Below are positions 48,101 through 58,684 of a stretch of 64,000 nucleotides of DNA, piece by piece (the stretch's first letter is position 1; each line of letters starts with the position of its first letter). A program made the translations under genes and the position numbers. Below the pieces are notes generated by a model. That model made no database searches. It worked only from the letters and a program-made list of their open reading frames with translations, and was not told where the DNA came from. The stretch comes from Laburnicola sp. R22_1 (lineage: Eukaryota > Ascomycota > Dothideomycetes > Pleosporales > Didymosphaeriaceae), in contig JACONQ010000009.1 of assembly GCA_014281115.1 (NCBI GenBank), forward strand, positions 1,798,001 to 1,862,000, read 5' to 3'.

Positions 48101-48420
48101 CTACGCTAATAGGCTTTAAAGGAATTTAAATAATCTCTTACTAGGTTAATTATAATCTCTAGAACTACCTATTAAGGTAAATAGAGTTCCTAAGTGGCTA
48201 GTTTCTTGCATCCTTAATAGTAAAGTAGACTATAGAATACTAAAGTACTAGACAGCGTAGAAAGGATATAACTCTAACCTAACCTACTACTCTACTAATA
48301 ACTTTATTAACTCTCCCTTACTAATTAAAGCTTACTATTAAAAGTACTTTAAGTAAGCTAGTTTACTAAAATAGTTGCCTATTTAGCTAGACGCCGCCCT
48401 CTAAGACACCTTTCTAGAGC
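45110..48420 (+). pseudogene. Gypsy 3 pol relic (RT-RH-IN-chromodomain-like end)
   Basis: Reverse transcriptase from about 45,440 (INNYIKYKFIIPSNT at 45,540-45,580), with the active site reading YINNILIFS (about 45,930), both Asp changed to Asn. RNase H near 46,370-46,720 (IETNSSNSINIGF, KEILVVI). Integrase zinc-binding and core about 46,970-47,650 (TAYLGLQKL, CKNC). A chromodomain-like segment (KVDYRILKY-TA-KGYNSNLT) at about 48,220-48,290. It is a chromovirus of a different lineage from relic 1. TAA/TAG are frequent. Confidence 0.8.
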
Positions 48421-49068
48421 CTATTTCTAATAATAATATGCCTATAAAGATAGAGTTAAAGCGCTGTATTAGGTGTACTTAGCTAGGTGCTTATTACTTT
48501 TTAATATCTATATGCCCTTAGGCTTACGCACGTAACTAGATACCTATTACTTTTTAGTACTCTTACCTCCTAATAGTTCTTTTACCCCTAGATATCCTTA
48601 CTACTACTAGTAGTCCCTATAGCTTTAGGAGCTACTCTATCCTAATTAAAAACTATATAATTAGGTTAATACGTTTTTTAAAACACTTTTTTATAGTACT
48701 AGAAAATCTTATATAATATAATTATGCTAGCGCATAATAAACTAACTAGAAATTTTTTAGCTAATAATATTTTTATATAGTATTAGAGCTAAGAATACAC
48801 TCTATTAGTAAAACACTAAACACTAAGATATAGTTTCTACTATGTTTTTCTACTAATCTACTAATTTACTCCTAATAACTTTCCTTAATATCTCTACTAA
48901 ATAGTACCTAAATTAAAAACTAAGGCTACCGCTAGAACTATAGGGGCCTATTACCCTTATTCTAGCCCTCTTTAGTCCTAAAATAGTGCTAGTTACATTA
49001 AAAATCCGCTAAAATACCCTATTTTTACATACTTTCCTTCCTATTTTTAGGCCTTAAAAGAGGGGTTA
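48421..49068 (+). other. Gypsy 3 3' region with polypurine tract
   Basis: AT-rich, with a weakly readable frame to about 48,620. AAAAGAGGGG at 49,056-49,065 lies immediately before the LTR and fits a plus-strand polypurine primer. Confidence 0.55.
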
Positions 49069-49346
49069 TATAATAGTTTATGCCTGCCTTCTTACTAGTT
49101 ATTTACTATTACTTTATTTTTTACACTCTAATAGCGCCTTTTACCTTATAGAAAGCGCCTTTTCTAGTTAGTATTAGCGTATAGTTAGCGTGGGCCTGTG
49201 CCCTATGTCACCCACTATATAAACAAGGGCCCCCTAGGTCCCTTCCTTATCCTCTATCTTAGTATAGTATTAATTTAACTAGCTCTTTTAACTATTTTAG
49301 CTGTTTCTAATAGGTTAGTCTAGTAAGGCTATATACCGCCCTTATA
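49069..49346 (+). repeat. Gypsy LTR (G-LTR), 3' LTR of gypsy 3
   Basis: 278 bp homologous to 3,438-3,694. Preceded by a polypurine tract and not flanked by a direct duplication (GGTTA versus AAGGT), so it is read as the 3' LTR of gypsy 3. The 5' LTR is not in the window. AAGGT after it matches the corresponding site of repeat X copy A (about 14,031), suggesting gypsy 3 inserted into repeat X. Confidence 0.75.
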
Positions 49347-49379
49347 AAGGTATATAATAAATAAGTATAATAAACTTAT

Positions 49380-50425
49380 AACTATTTCGTATTAGTAACT
49401 ATTACTAGCTTCTTAGTAGTTAGACCTATATTATCTATGCTATTATAAAAGTCCTTTTACTCTTTCTTATTAGCCTTACTTTTAAAGTTATTAGCCTTAA
49501 GCTTCTTTAGGCCTACTTTATATATATTGCGTAAGAGCGTCTTATATATACTACTATAACTAAAGATTTATTTACCTACGCAACTTTATAATATAAAAGG
49601 GCCTTTCCTTTTACTAGTAGTAATTCTACGCTTAGCTAGGACTGCTTAGTAGACCTTTAGATTAACTTTATTCTTAATTTTATTCTACTTCTTGTAAGGG
49701 CGGTACACGGCCTTATAGGGCAAACCTCTCGGGGACAGCTAGTATGGTTGAAAGAGATAACTAAATTGAGACTATACTAAGATGGGGGATAAGAAAGGGA
49801 ACTGGGGGGCCCTTATTTATATAGTGGGCGGCGTAGGGCACAGGCCCACGCGAATCACGCGCTAACACTAACTAGGAAAGGCGCCTTCTATAAGGTGAAA
49901 GGCGCTATTAGGGTGTGAAAGGAAAGGTAATAGTAAATGACTAGTAGGGAGGCAGCCACGAACCGTTACACTTCTTATATAGAGCTATTAGTTTTGCCTT
50001 TAACTACTTGCCTACTTCTTATTAATTAACTAATATATAATAATAGAATATAATAATATACTACTTTTATAATTCTTAAAGTAAGACTATATAAGCTCTT
50101 CTTTTTCTATATAAGCTATTAATACTTTTGCGCTTTAGAGAGTAGTTAATAGTTTTTATTATTATAAAGCTTCTTTTTAAGCTAATATTATATAGCTTAA
50201 TTAGCTAATTTAGTAAAGTCTAGTGCCTTTTTTTCTTTACTATAAAGTGTATTATAAGATCTCTATATAATAGTATAGGCGCTATTACTAAGTGTATCTT
50301 TAAATAGTACTTTATAGTTAGTAAAATAACTTTTTTAAGAGCTACCTTATCTATAATATAAAAGAATAGTGCTAACCTCTTTATTTTTAAATATAAAGCC
50401 TTATTTATATTAGTATATAGTATAA
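49380..50425 (-). pseudogene. Unknown lysine-rich reading frame of repeat X, copy C
   Basis: Minus strand. A readable stretch (about 50,180-50,420) reads as a hydrophobic/basic segment (KVALKKVILLTIKYYLKIHL). A second (about 50,030-49,395, interrupted by the solo LTR) reads LIALYKKQNKIKNK, AVLAKRRITTSKRKGPF, RNIYKVGLKKLKANNFKSK and ends KKLVIVTNTK. I do not recognise the protein. Whether the stretches are one gene is uncertain. It is divergent from the H3-like gene, with several hundred bp of AT-rich DNA between. Confidence 0.35.
49693..49970 (-). repeat. Solo gypsy LTR (G-LTR), least mutated copy
   Basis: 278 bp, TGTAAGGGCGG...GAACCGTTACA, with perfect TG..CA ends and the 5-bp duplication CTTCT (49,688-49,692 and 49,971-49,975). 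Reverse orientation. It keeps GGGCC and CpG sites lost in the other two copies, so it is young or escaped RIP. Confidence 0.95.
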
Positions 50426-50798
50426 TAAAAAGCTATAATTACTAGGTATCTTAGTAAGACCCTTCTACTTATTATACTTAAAATTTGCTAGTATTTATAG
50501 ACTGCTGCTTAGGAGGCCCTATAGGATATTAGGAGACTCTTCCTTAATAGACACTATAGTATAGGGTGTAATAATAGTATATAAGAACTATAGTTAATAT
50601 TATAAAGATAATAAAAATATTATTATTATTATAAAAAGTAGCTATAGGGGCCTATACATATAAGCAAGGCACTAATAATACTAGTGTATTTTTTTACTTA
50701 CCTTGCTACCTACTTAGCTACTCTACCTTACTACCCTTCTAGTTACTTTTTTAATACTCTATAGCCTTAACTACTATATAACCTTAATTTCTAAGATA

Positions 50799-51341
50799 AT
50801 AGTACGCACTAAGCTATCTAAATACTCTAAACTAGTTACTAGTAAATCTTAAATAAAAAAAGAAGCTACTAGCTACTAAAGCTGCGTAAAAGGCGCCTTA
50901 TAAAATACTACTTACTACACTAAAGAGAACGCACTACTAGAAGCTAGGCAATATATTATTATTATAGCTATTTATTATATATATATTCTAATAATATATA
51001 GCTATTATACTTAAGGAAATTAAAAAGTACTAAAAGAGTATTAAGTCCCTTATTAGAAAAATGCTATTCTGCTGTCTTATTAAGGAAATAGCGTAAAATA
51101 ATAATAAAAAGATCTGCGCTTCTAGTTTATTGCGCTAGCTACTCTCTAAAAGGTAATAGAGGCTTTTCTAGTTAGAGTATTTAAAGATATTTTTTTATAC
51201 TACTCTACCTCTACTATAAAATAAATACTAATACTTCTTAATACTAATATTAATACTATTTATATAAAATAGGTTACTATATAGGCTAAGAATATATAGC
51301 TAGTAGATAGGTACTATAAGAAGTATATAGATACTAGGTAA
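50799..51341 (+). pseudogene. Histone H3-like pseudogene, copy C
   Basis: ATA (decayed ATG) then VRTKLSKYSKLVTSKS, an A-run frameshift, KKLLATKAA-KAP, LKRTHY-KLG, intron 1 (about 50,953-51,004), ILKEIKKY-KSIKSL, IRKMLF, IKEIA, alpha-2, intron 2 (about 51,190-51,240), TNINTIYIK-VTI-AKNI-LA, and TAA at 51,339. The sequence around intron 1 aligns with VKKPHRYKPG/TVALREI of H3. No inserted element, but many TAA/TAG. Confidence 0.78.
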
Positions 51342-51554
51342 ATAGTAAGGCGCTTAGTTAGGTTTAGAATAGCTAGACGCTTAGTTAGATTTAATATATA
51401 TGTTTAATATTAAAGCTATACTTTTACTATAATAAGTAAATATAATAATTACTACTATAATAATAAGAATATTTTTTATAGTAATTTACTATAAAAATTA
51501 TATATAGCTAATAAAAATATAATTAATTAAACCTAATATAATCTAGTTTATATA

Positions 51555-51610
51555 ACCCTAACCTAACCTATAGCCTATATAACTCTAACCTAACCTATAC
51601 CTATTTGCCA
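51555..51610. repeat. Telomere-like repeats at the end of repeat X copy C
   Basis: CCCTAACCTAACC, CTCTAACCTAACC and related units. Only the first half of the copy A block is present. Confidence 0.55.
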
Positions 51611-51619
51611 GCCTATAAG

Positions 51620-52020
51620 AAAGGGTTTTATCTTAAATAACATAATAACAAAAGTAGAGCCCTCTACTTAGTAACTAAAAAGAGCGTATAAAAAAGTATA
51701 TTACTTTATTATTACCTTTAAAAATTAGATATTTATATTTATATATTATTAAATTCTTTTTACACTCTTTTTAATTACTAAGTAGAGGGCTTAAATTTTT
51801 ATTATTATATTATTTAAAATAAAAGTCTTTATTATTCTATTTTTAAATATATTAAATTAATGCTATATAATTAATATACTTAGTAGTTTAAATTTACTTT
51901 TTCTATAGTTATCTTTTTATACTCTTTTTAATTACTAAGTAAAAGGCTTTATTTATTATATTATACTATTTAAAATAAAAGCCTTTATTGTTCTATTTCT
52001 AAGTAGTTAATTTCACGCTA
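51620..52020. mobile_element. MITE-M cluster left of the MFS gene
   Basis: Three MITE-M segments: forward about 51,625-51,690, reverse about 51,757-51,850, reverse about 51,905-52,018. All share GCAGAGCCCYCTGCTTAG-type and AAGGCTTTTATTTTAAATAA-type blocks. The right end reads GTAGTTAATTTCACGCTAC, the reverse of the GTGGCGTTAAATTAACTACC start elsewhere. No coding content. Confidence 0.6.
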
Positions 52021-52030
52021 CATAATTAAT

Positions 52031-52157
52031 GTAGTTGTAAGTTAGTAGGTATAGGCAACAGCCTTAGGCGATGCAAAAAACCACCTAGCCAATAGTAACC
52101 CATGGTTGACGCAGTCGTAAGTCGGTGGGTATAGGCAACAGCCTCGGGCGACACCTT
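52031..52157. repeat. Direct duplication at the RIP boundary
   Basis: A block of about 45 bp at 52,031-52,075 and again at 52,112-52,157. Both contain GGTATAGGCAACAGCCT. Differences are almost all transitions, with the left copy carrying T or A where the right has C or G (GTCGGTGGG against GTTAGTAGG). The right copy lies in the normal-GC promoter side of the MFS gene. Confidence 0.8.
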
Positions 52158-52225
52158 CGTCCGAAAACTTCTTGTTCTTGTCTTACCCTTTCTGTAAACA
52201 CGACTTTTCGAGCTTGAGGAGCGCC

Positions 52226-53992
52226 ATGGAGAAAGAGGCTGGACCTAGCCAGGCTCATGCGCCAGAACCGGCCCGTGGAGAGGACATCGTGGACGGAGGA
52301 GATGACGCGATGCCACAGAGTGGGCGGATTGTGGACGCGAATACTGTCGACTGGGCAGGAGAGGATGACGTTCAGAAGCCCTTGAACTGGACAAACGCAC
52401 GGAAGTTCAAAAACATTGCTGTCATCTGTTACAACACCTTCTTAACGTACGTAAAATTTCCTTTTATCTGTCGTTGGTTCCGTTGTTCTCCATGCAAAAG
52501 CTCAAGCACACAATGCTCAAATTATTCGCCACTCACGTACTCCAAGGCCTCTAGGCTCCACAATGTTTGCGCCCGCTATTCAACAAGTAATGATGACTTT
52601 CCGGTCCTCCAACCCCGTCTTGGCCAGTTTCGTCGTGTCGGTCTGGGTTTTGGGCTACTTCTTTGGCCCCCTGTTAATAGGACCGCTCTCCGAGCTGTAT
52701 GGTCGACTTCCTATATACCTCATTTGCAGCGTTCTTTTTGTACTTGCAAATGTGGCCACGGCACTCGCACCTTCATTGTCCTCCTTGATAGTCTTCCGAT
52801 TCTTGGCTGGCACATTTGGAGCATCGCCGATTACTATTGGCGCCGGCTCGTTCGGGGATCTGATCAAGCCGCAACATCGTGGAGAAGTCATTGCGATTTG
52901 GTCGTTAGGTAAGTCATATAACCAGGTGGAGTAGGGAGGATAGATCCTAACCAAGAGTTAGGTCCTTTGCTAGGCCCAATCATTGGCCCAATAGCAGGCG
53001 GACACCTTGGCGAGGATGCTGGATGGAGGTGGATTTGCTGGGTGAGCCACGTAGCCTTCCTGGTCTATGTCAGCCATGTGTTCATTGTGTTACTTAGGTG
53101 TTAGCCATCGCCGCGGGCGTTGGATGTATCGCGACCGCTATCTTCCAAGAAGAAACGTATGCGGTTATACTTCTCGAGCGCAAAGCTGCAAGACTAAGAA
53201 AAGAAACCGGGAACGAGCAGTTGACGTCAGTTCTAGCGGGCATCAAGAAGAAGCCAAGTGAGGTATTCGCGCGATCAATCGTGAGGCCCGTCAGACTGCT
53301 GTTCCTCAGTCCCATCATCGCAAGTTTCAGCATCTACCAGGGTGTCATATATGGGTTCATGTACCTCTTGTTTACGACCTTCCCGCTCGTATTCGGTGAC
53401 CAATATGGCTTCAGCGAAGGCGACATTGGACTGACGTATCTCGGCATGGGCGTCGGTGCGCTGACTGGACTTGCCTGGGGAGGTGTTTGGTCAGATCGTC
53501 TATACAAGGAAAAGGCCGCGCAACATATTTGGAAACCAGAGTACCGTCTGCTCCCGTTGATACCCGGCTGCCTGTTCGTTCCCGTCGGGCTGTTCTGGTA
53601 CGGATGGGCTGCCCAAGCAGGAGTCCACTGGATCGTGCCAATCATTGGGACAACGGTCATGGGAATTGGCGTGAACATACTCTTGGTACGAGAATGTTCG
53701 TTTCTCAGTCTCAATACATCCACTGACCAAGTGCTAGATGACCATTGCTACTTACATCATCGATTCGTATCCGCTATACGAGGCATCGGCCTCGGGGGCT
53801 CTGACGGCTGTGCGGTCACTCATCGGCGCCCTTGTTCCGTTGTTTGGACGCTCCATGTATGAAGCTATGGGCTTGGGCTGGGGAAACAGTTTACTGGGCT
53901 TCTTGAGCCTGGCGATGTGTCCTTTGGCGTGGCTTTTCTTCTCGTATGGAGAAAGGATACGGACGAACCCGAAGTTCCAGGTGAAGATGTGA
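52226..53992 (+). CDS. MFS drug:H+ antiporter (DHA1-type), 501 residues, five exons
   Basis: Predicted plasma-membrane transporter of the major facilitator superfamily, most like the fungal DHA1 multidrug/polyamine group. Exons 52,226-52,446, 52,547-52,908, 52,962-53,041, 53,098-53,685 and 53,738-53,992. All introns are GT..AG, 52-100 bp, and the joined frame is 1,506 nt without a stop. After a hydrophilic N-tail (about 60 residues) come [10 protein letters not shown], the family motif [13 protein letters not shown] (about 119-131), and the antiporter motif [14 protein letters not shown] (about 196-209). The large cytoplasmic loop falls near residues 240-290, and the protein ends in a membrane segment plus a short basic tail. 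The start at 52,226 gives the normal family length; an in-frame upstream ATG at 52,172 would add 18 residues. It appears intact. Substrate is unknown. RIPed MITE clusters lie on both sides. Confidence 0.88.
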
Positions 53993-54663
53993 AACGTGTT
54001 GGAATCGCACGGTTCTCGACATAGAGATGTGCGATAGCCAGGCAGTTGGACACTGGGTTACAGATTATGGCGATTGGTAGCATATACAGGATACCCTTAC
54101 TAATTTGTTCGTTCGGGAGAGTCGAGGTACCTGCCTTCTTCTCACCATGGTAGGGGAAAGGCTCATGACTGATTGAAGTGACATGCAGTAGATCGAAGGA
54201 CGGGTAGACGAAGTGTTGATGATCGCGATGATGCCGCCCAAGTGTTCAACGGACCGGACCGACATGAGCTGGACCGAGCTCACACTAGTTGACATCTGGA
54301 GGTGCCCAGGTGCCCAGGCGTCTCCACTCACACGTGATGCACAATCGCCTGCAAAGAGCCTGCCGAACTACTTCTACTACGACACAGGTGTGGCCTGTTG
54401 CTGGGCATTCCTAGGGCATAGGGTTGGTCGTTCAATTTGCTTTTTTTTGTGAACAAAGCTGCATCCCGCAACTATACTATAGTAAAAAAGAAAATCTAGC
54501 TATAACCTTTTTTTCTGTGTACTAGCTCTGTGCAAAAATCTTGAATACATTTCTGAAATCGAAAAGTTCCTCAATTATGTGATTTGACTGTAAAGTGCCT
54601 GTGGGTCTCGGTCGAGACCGCAATTTGCTTTGCATGCGCTACTGCACAGTCTTTGTCGACTCG
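53993..54663. other. MFS 3' flank, grading into AT-rich DNA
   Basis: Normal GC to about 54,460, then increasingly AT-rich. A palindromic GGTCTCG-GT-CGAGACC lies near 54,605-54,620. Short open frames on both strands here look spurious. No gene is supported. Confidence 0.5.
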
Positions 54664-54784
54664 ATCTGCTAGTTCTGTTAATTAGAGGATATCTTAGCAC
54701 CCCTCTAAAATTTGCTTACTACCTACCTAAAATTAGTATTATAACTATATTATTATATAGTATATAAATTCCTACACTTTTTTA

Positions 54785-55420
54785 TAATTTTCTTTTTACG
54801 CTCTTTTTAATTACTAAGCAGTAGACTTTACTTTTCTTATTATATTATTTAAAATAAAAGCCTTTATTATTTTACCTCTGGATAGTTAATTAATAATATA
54901 TATAAATTTCTAAAAAATAAAAATTATATATAAAATTTCTCAAATACGCTTTTTTATAGTTTTTTTAACACTTTTTTAATTACTAACTAGAAGGGCTACT
55001 TTTTTATTATATTATTTAAGATAAAAGCCTTTATTATTCTACTTTTAAGTAGTTAATTAATAATATATATAAAATTTTAACTTTTTATACTCTTTTTAAT
55101 TACTAAGTAAAGGACTTTACTTTTTTTATTTAAGATAAAAGCCTTTATTATTTAATACCCAAGTAGTTAATTTAATACTATGTGTGTGGCGTTAAATTAA
55201 CTATCTAGGGGTAGCACGATAAAGGCTTTCATCTTAAATAATATGACAAAAAAAGCAGAGCCCTCTGCTTAGTAATTAAAAAGAGCGTAAAAAAGGTAAT
55301 TATAAAAAAAAGTAATACTATATATATAAAAAGATTTATAAAAACTTTATATATAGAAGTCTCGCGCTAAGACTATAATTTATCTAAAGGTAGAATAATA
55401 AAAGCTTTTATTTTAAATAA
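54785..55420. mobile_element. MITE-M cluster inside the composite insertion
   Basis: Reverse copies near 54,785-54,890, 54,960-55,065 and 55,080-55,160, a forward copy at 55,185-55,310 (starting GTGGCGTTAAATTAACTATC), and the left half of another at 55,378-55,420. The last is split by pogo element B and continues at 57,639-57,700. Confidence 0.6.
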
Positions 55421-55422
55421 TA

Positions 55423-57636
55423 ACATATTCTATTAGTAGCCCGAACAGATTAGTCCGTCGGATAGTTTTTCTTGGCAACTTTGAGATTCCTTATAACTTA
55501 TTATATAACACCACTAACGTTACTTTATAGTAACTTATAATAACCTACTATAACTTATAATATACTAAGTTACTATTTAATCTACTTTTTATATTATGTA
55601 GCCTCTTTACGCGGCTACTATAGCCGCGTAAAGCTAAGAAGTCTTTCTTAGTAGTATAAACTTATAATAAGACTCCCTATAATATATAATATATTATCTA
55701 CTATACTATACATAGGCAATATATAGTATACTTATTATGATTTATAGTAAAGCATACTATATCTTAAGTAGTACTTTATCTAATTTTTAGTTACTAAGTA
55801 CGTACTATTGTAAGATAAAGTTAACCTATTATTTTTAGCCTTATAGTAACCTATAATAAAATCACTCTAATTTACTATTAACACTATCTAAAAATAAGCT
55901 ACTAAGAGTAATATCTAACTCCTTCTCTATCTCTTTATTTATCTAATAGGTTCTTGCGTTATGCCTAGACTCTTTACACCTCCTATAGCGGCGTTATATT
56001 AAGGGACCTACCTCTCCCTTACTACTACCTTGCGCCCTTTTTAATAACTTTACCCTAATAAAAGGGCTTTCTACTTCTAAATCTGCTCTCTAAGCAAAGC
56101 CTAGCGTCTTACTTTTCTAAATGCGCTTTCTTTTATGCGTTTTTCGCTTTATTAGAACCTTAATTTGCTTCTTAAGTTCCTTAATATAGGTCTCTTAAAG
56201 TATACTATAGTAGAGCATAAGTTTAGCACCTTTTATAAGCTATAAGTAGCTTAATTTAGTATTAGATAGAGACTAAATAAAAGAGTTGCGTACGAGCTTT
56301 AACTAGGATCCAAACTTAAGAGTATTGCTTAGGGTCCTGGCTTGCCATAGTGTATCTAGTAGGGTACCCTAAGGTGGAGTGTGAATACGCATATTAAGGC
56401 GATTTACTACTACTAACGTATTTAAAAGAATAAGCCTAGAGGCTTTAAAGGCTTTTTTATAGTTTTCTAGTGTAAATATAATAAAAAACGCGTTGCGAAA
56501 GGCTAGTAGAAAGTCCTCTTTATTAATATAAAAGACGTGTTAGCGTGCTAAGTCCTATATACACTAGGAGTACTTTAGCTTTAGTAGCGCGAAATAGACT
56601 ATATTAAGTAGCTAGAGGATATAAGATAAGTGCGCTAGTATATAAAGTGTTAGGATCTTTTATTCTAGATAATAATCCTTAAAATCCTAGGAGTAGTAGC
56701 TCTTATAGCTGTCTAGAATAAGTAACCTCTATAACCCTACTATGCGCGGCCTTATATACGCGTTAAAGTACTTTAACTACGTAACTCTAAGCTCGCTATT
56801 AGTCTAGCTAGTCTTAGAGACTAAGAGCTTCTAATTGTAGAGAATACTAGTCTTCTTATACTACGCTAAGATATAGACTCGCCCTTTATAGATAATAAAG
56901 GGTGGGATAGCATACCTAGTAGCGCAAATACTCTAAATTACTATAACTTACTTATAGTTGCCTAGCTAAATAAGTGTAGGTTAAGAACGTCTTTCTAAAC
57001 TAGTTATAACTTTTATTAAGCTAATAACTCCTATCTAGAAGCCTATCTTATTAAAGTTATAAATATCTTTATTCTGCACTCTATACTTGGCTTTTATGTC
57101 CTTTACTAGCTAAAACTATATATTTATAACCTCTAGGTCTTTCTATTATATTCTTTATTAGTTCTTTACTTAGTTAAAAGCTATTTTAAGCTTAGGTATG
57201 CGCTTTACAAAGCGCTAAGCCTAGCATTATTCTATAGGGTCTTTATACCGCGCAGCTAGTAGTTTATTAGTTATATCTTCTATCTTACCTAGCTAGGGTG
57301 CAAATTCTTGCGAATCTAGATTAAGGATATACTATATAAGCGTCTACTCTTTAGTTATGGTAAGCTTTGCTATACCTAATTATATATCTACTTAGGTAGT
57401 AATTCTGTTAATTTACTTACTTAGTGTAGACTTTAGGATATTATATACTATAGCAGCGCATTATAGGCTTAAAATTTGCTTATTCTAATAGGTGTAAAGG
57501 GCAAGCTTAGTTCTGCCTTCTTAATTAGATAATAACGCGTTATATTATTAAGACATTATAATTTATAGTAAAGTGTTGTAGTCTTAGTAAAAACTATCCG
57601 ACGGACTAATCTATTCGGGCTACTAATAGAATATGT
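55423..57636 (-). mobile_element. Pogo/Fot1-type element B (family P2), inverted
   Basis: 2,214 bp bounded by TA (55,421-55,422 and 57,637-57,638), termini ACATATTCTATTAGTAGCCC. Same family as 16,772-18,982 but more strongly RIPed. Inserted in a MITE-M copy. Confidence 0.9.
55862..57556 (-). pseudogene. Pogo/Fot1-type transposase, copy B
   Basis: The position of the start ATG (57,556) and the stop TGA (55,862) give exactly 1,695 nt, the same as copy A, although nearly every CAA/CAG/TGG is now TAA/TAG. Differences from copy A appear to be almost only transitions. Domain order is as in copy A. Not functional. Confidence 0.82.
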
Positions 57637-57638
57637 TA

Positions 57639-57965
57639 TAAAAATATAAAGTCTTCTACTTAGTAATTAAAAGAGTATAAAAAAGTAATTATAAAAAAAG
57701 AAAAATTCTATTTATAAAAGTACTTTTCTTAAAAATTTATATACTATATAATAATATAACTCCTTTTATTAATACTATTATAAAACGCTTTTCTATATTA
57801 ATAATAGTAGGAAGAATAACTGCTATTATTATAATATTTTTATTAGAAACCCCTAGTTATAAAAAAACCATATAATAATATATATTGTTAATAAACTACC
57901 TAGAGATAAAATAATAAAGGCTTTTATCTAAAATAATATAAAAAAAAGCAGAGCCCCCTACTTAG
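57639..57965 (+). mobile_element. MITE-M remnants and repeat end R2, copy 3
   Basis: 57,639-57,700 is the right half of the MITE split by pogo element B. 57,755-57,872 is repeat end R2. 57,895-57,965 is another MITE-M start (AAAGGCTTTTATCTAAAATA, GCAGAGCCCCCTACTTAG). Confidence 0.55.
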
Positions 57966-58065
57966 TGTATAATAATGTAGTAATAATATTAACTCTTAAA
58001 AAGGTAGGGAGAGGGGAATTTTAGAGAGGTCTTAAGATATCTTCTAATTAACAGAACTAGCAGAT

Positions 58066-58684
58066 GCAGCGCAAAAGGTTTCCAGGGTTTCCGCCTCATG
58101 CGCGTCGCCCACTAGATACCTACATACTGCACTGCTCACGCTGTGGTGGATAAAGAGATGCTACGCTATTTGCTCGTCCAGGCGCAGGTTAGAGAGGCTC
58201 TGCTTCTTCAACAATCTAGTGGTGAGATCTCAATTCGAAAGTGTAGGTAGCAGATGGCTTCAAATGTTAAATTTCATAGTATACCCGTTTTCGGCCCACG
58301 ACCCCGCAGCGAGCATGTGGTCATCCCTATCAGTCTAGTATGCTTGAAGCACGAGCATCTGCTCGGTGACTGCCGTCCAGCACAGCATGGGACCCACTTC
58401 AGCATACTATCCAGCCCAAAACTCGCACACTCTTCCCTGTCGATGATCCCAACGTCTGGTGGCTGACAGCAAAGGCAGCCTAGCGCCAGCGAGCCAATCC
58501 GGGCAGGCAACCCTCCGAAAGAAAGGTGTTCTGCATCTCCCGCCCGTTGTGACACCTCGGATTCGCATTCTCTTTCACCCCCAGCCAACGGCCACGGCTC
58601 CTCCGACGGCCCAACGGTCAAGCGGGTGGCAACGACCATCTAAAACCTCTTTCGATTCGTTGTTGCTTCCAAGATCTCAGCCCG
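58066..58684 (+). promoter_or_regulatory. Upstream region of the Zn2Cys6 gene
   Basis: Normal-GC DNA beginning at the end of the composite insertion. Open frames on both strands have no recognisable product and probably are chance. It presumably holds the promoter and 5' UTR. No specific element could be assigned. Confidence 0.4.

Larger units (their letters stand above)
49347..51612 (+). repeat. Repeat X copy C (H3-carrying)
   Basis: The longest continuous copy, interrupted only by the solo LTR at 49,693-49,970. Left part: minus-strand lysine-rich frame. Middle: H3-like gene. Right: telomere-like CCTAAC runs. Strongly similar throughout to copy A, with mostly transition differences. Confidence 0.8.
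54664..58065. mobile_element. Composite AT-rich insertion with about 45-bp inverted termini
   Basis: ATCTGCTAGTTCTGTTAATT at the left (54,664) is inverted at the right end (58,065), with similarity continuing through GATATCTTA and CTCTAAAATT. The 3.4 kb between are RIPed and contain MITE-M copies, pogo element B and repeat end R2. No clear target duplication is visible. It may be a carrier element into which others inserted, and it separates the MFS gene from the Zn2Cys6 gene. Confidence 0.6.

Noticed and set aside
50430..50798. A histone H4 relic divergent from the H3-like gene
   Set aside because: I looked for H4 blocks on the minus strand upstream of the H3-like start in copies B and C and found none.
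52172..52912. Single open frame of 246 codons over the MFS start
   Set aside because: It reads through intron 1 and leaves the transporter frame; splicing restores the MFS motifs with a consistent frame across five exons.
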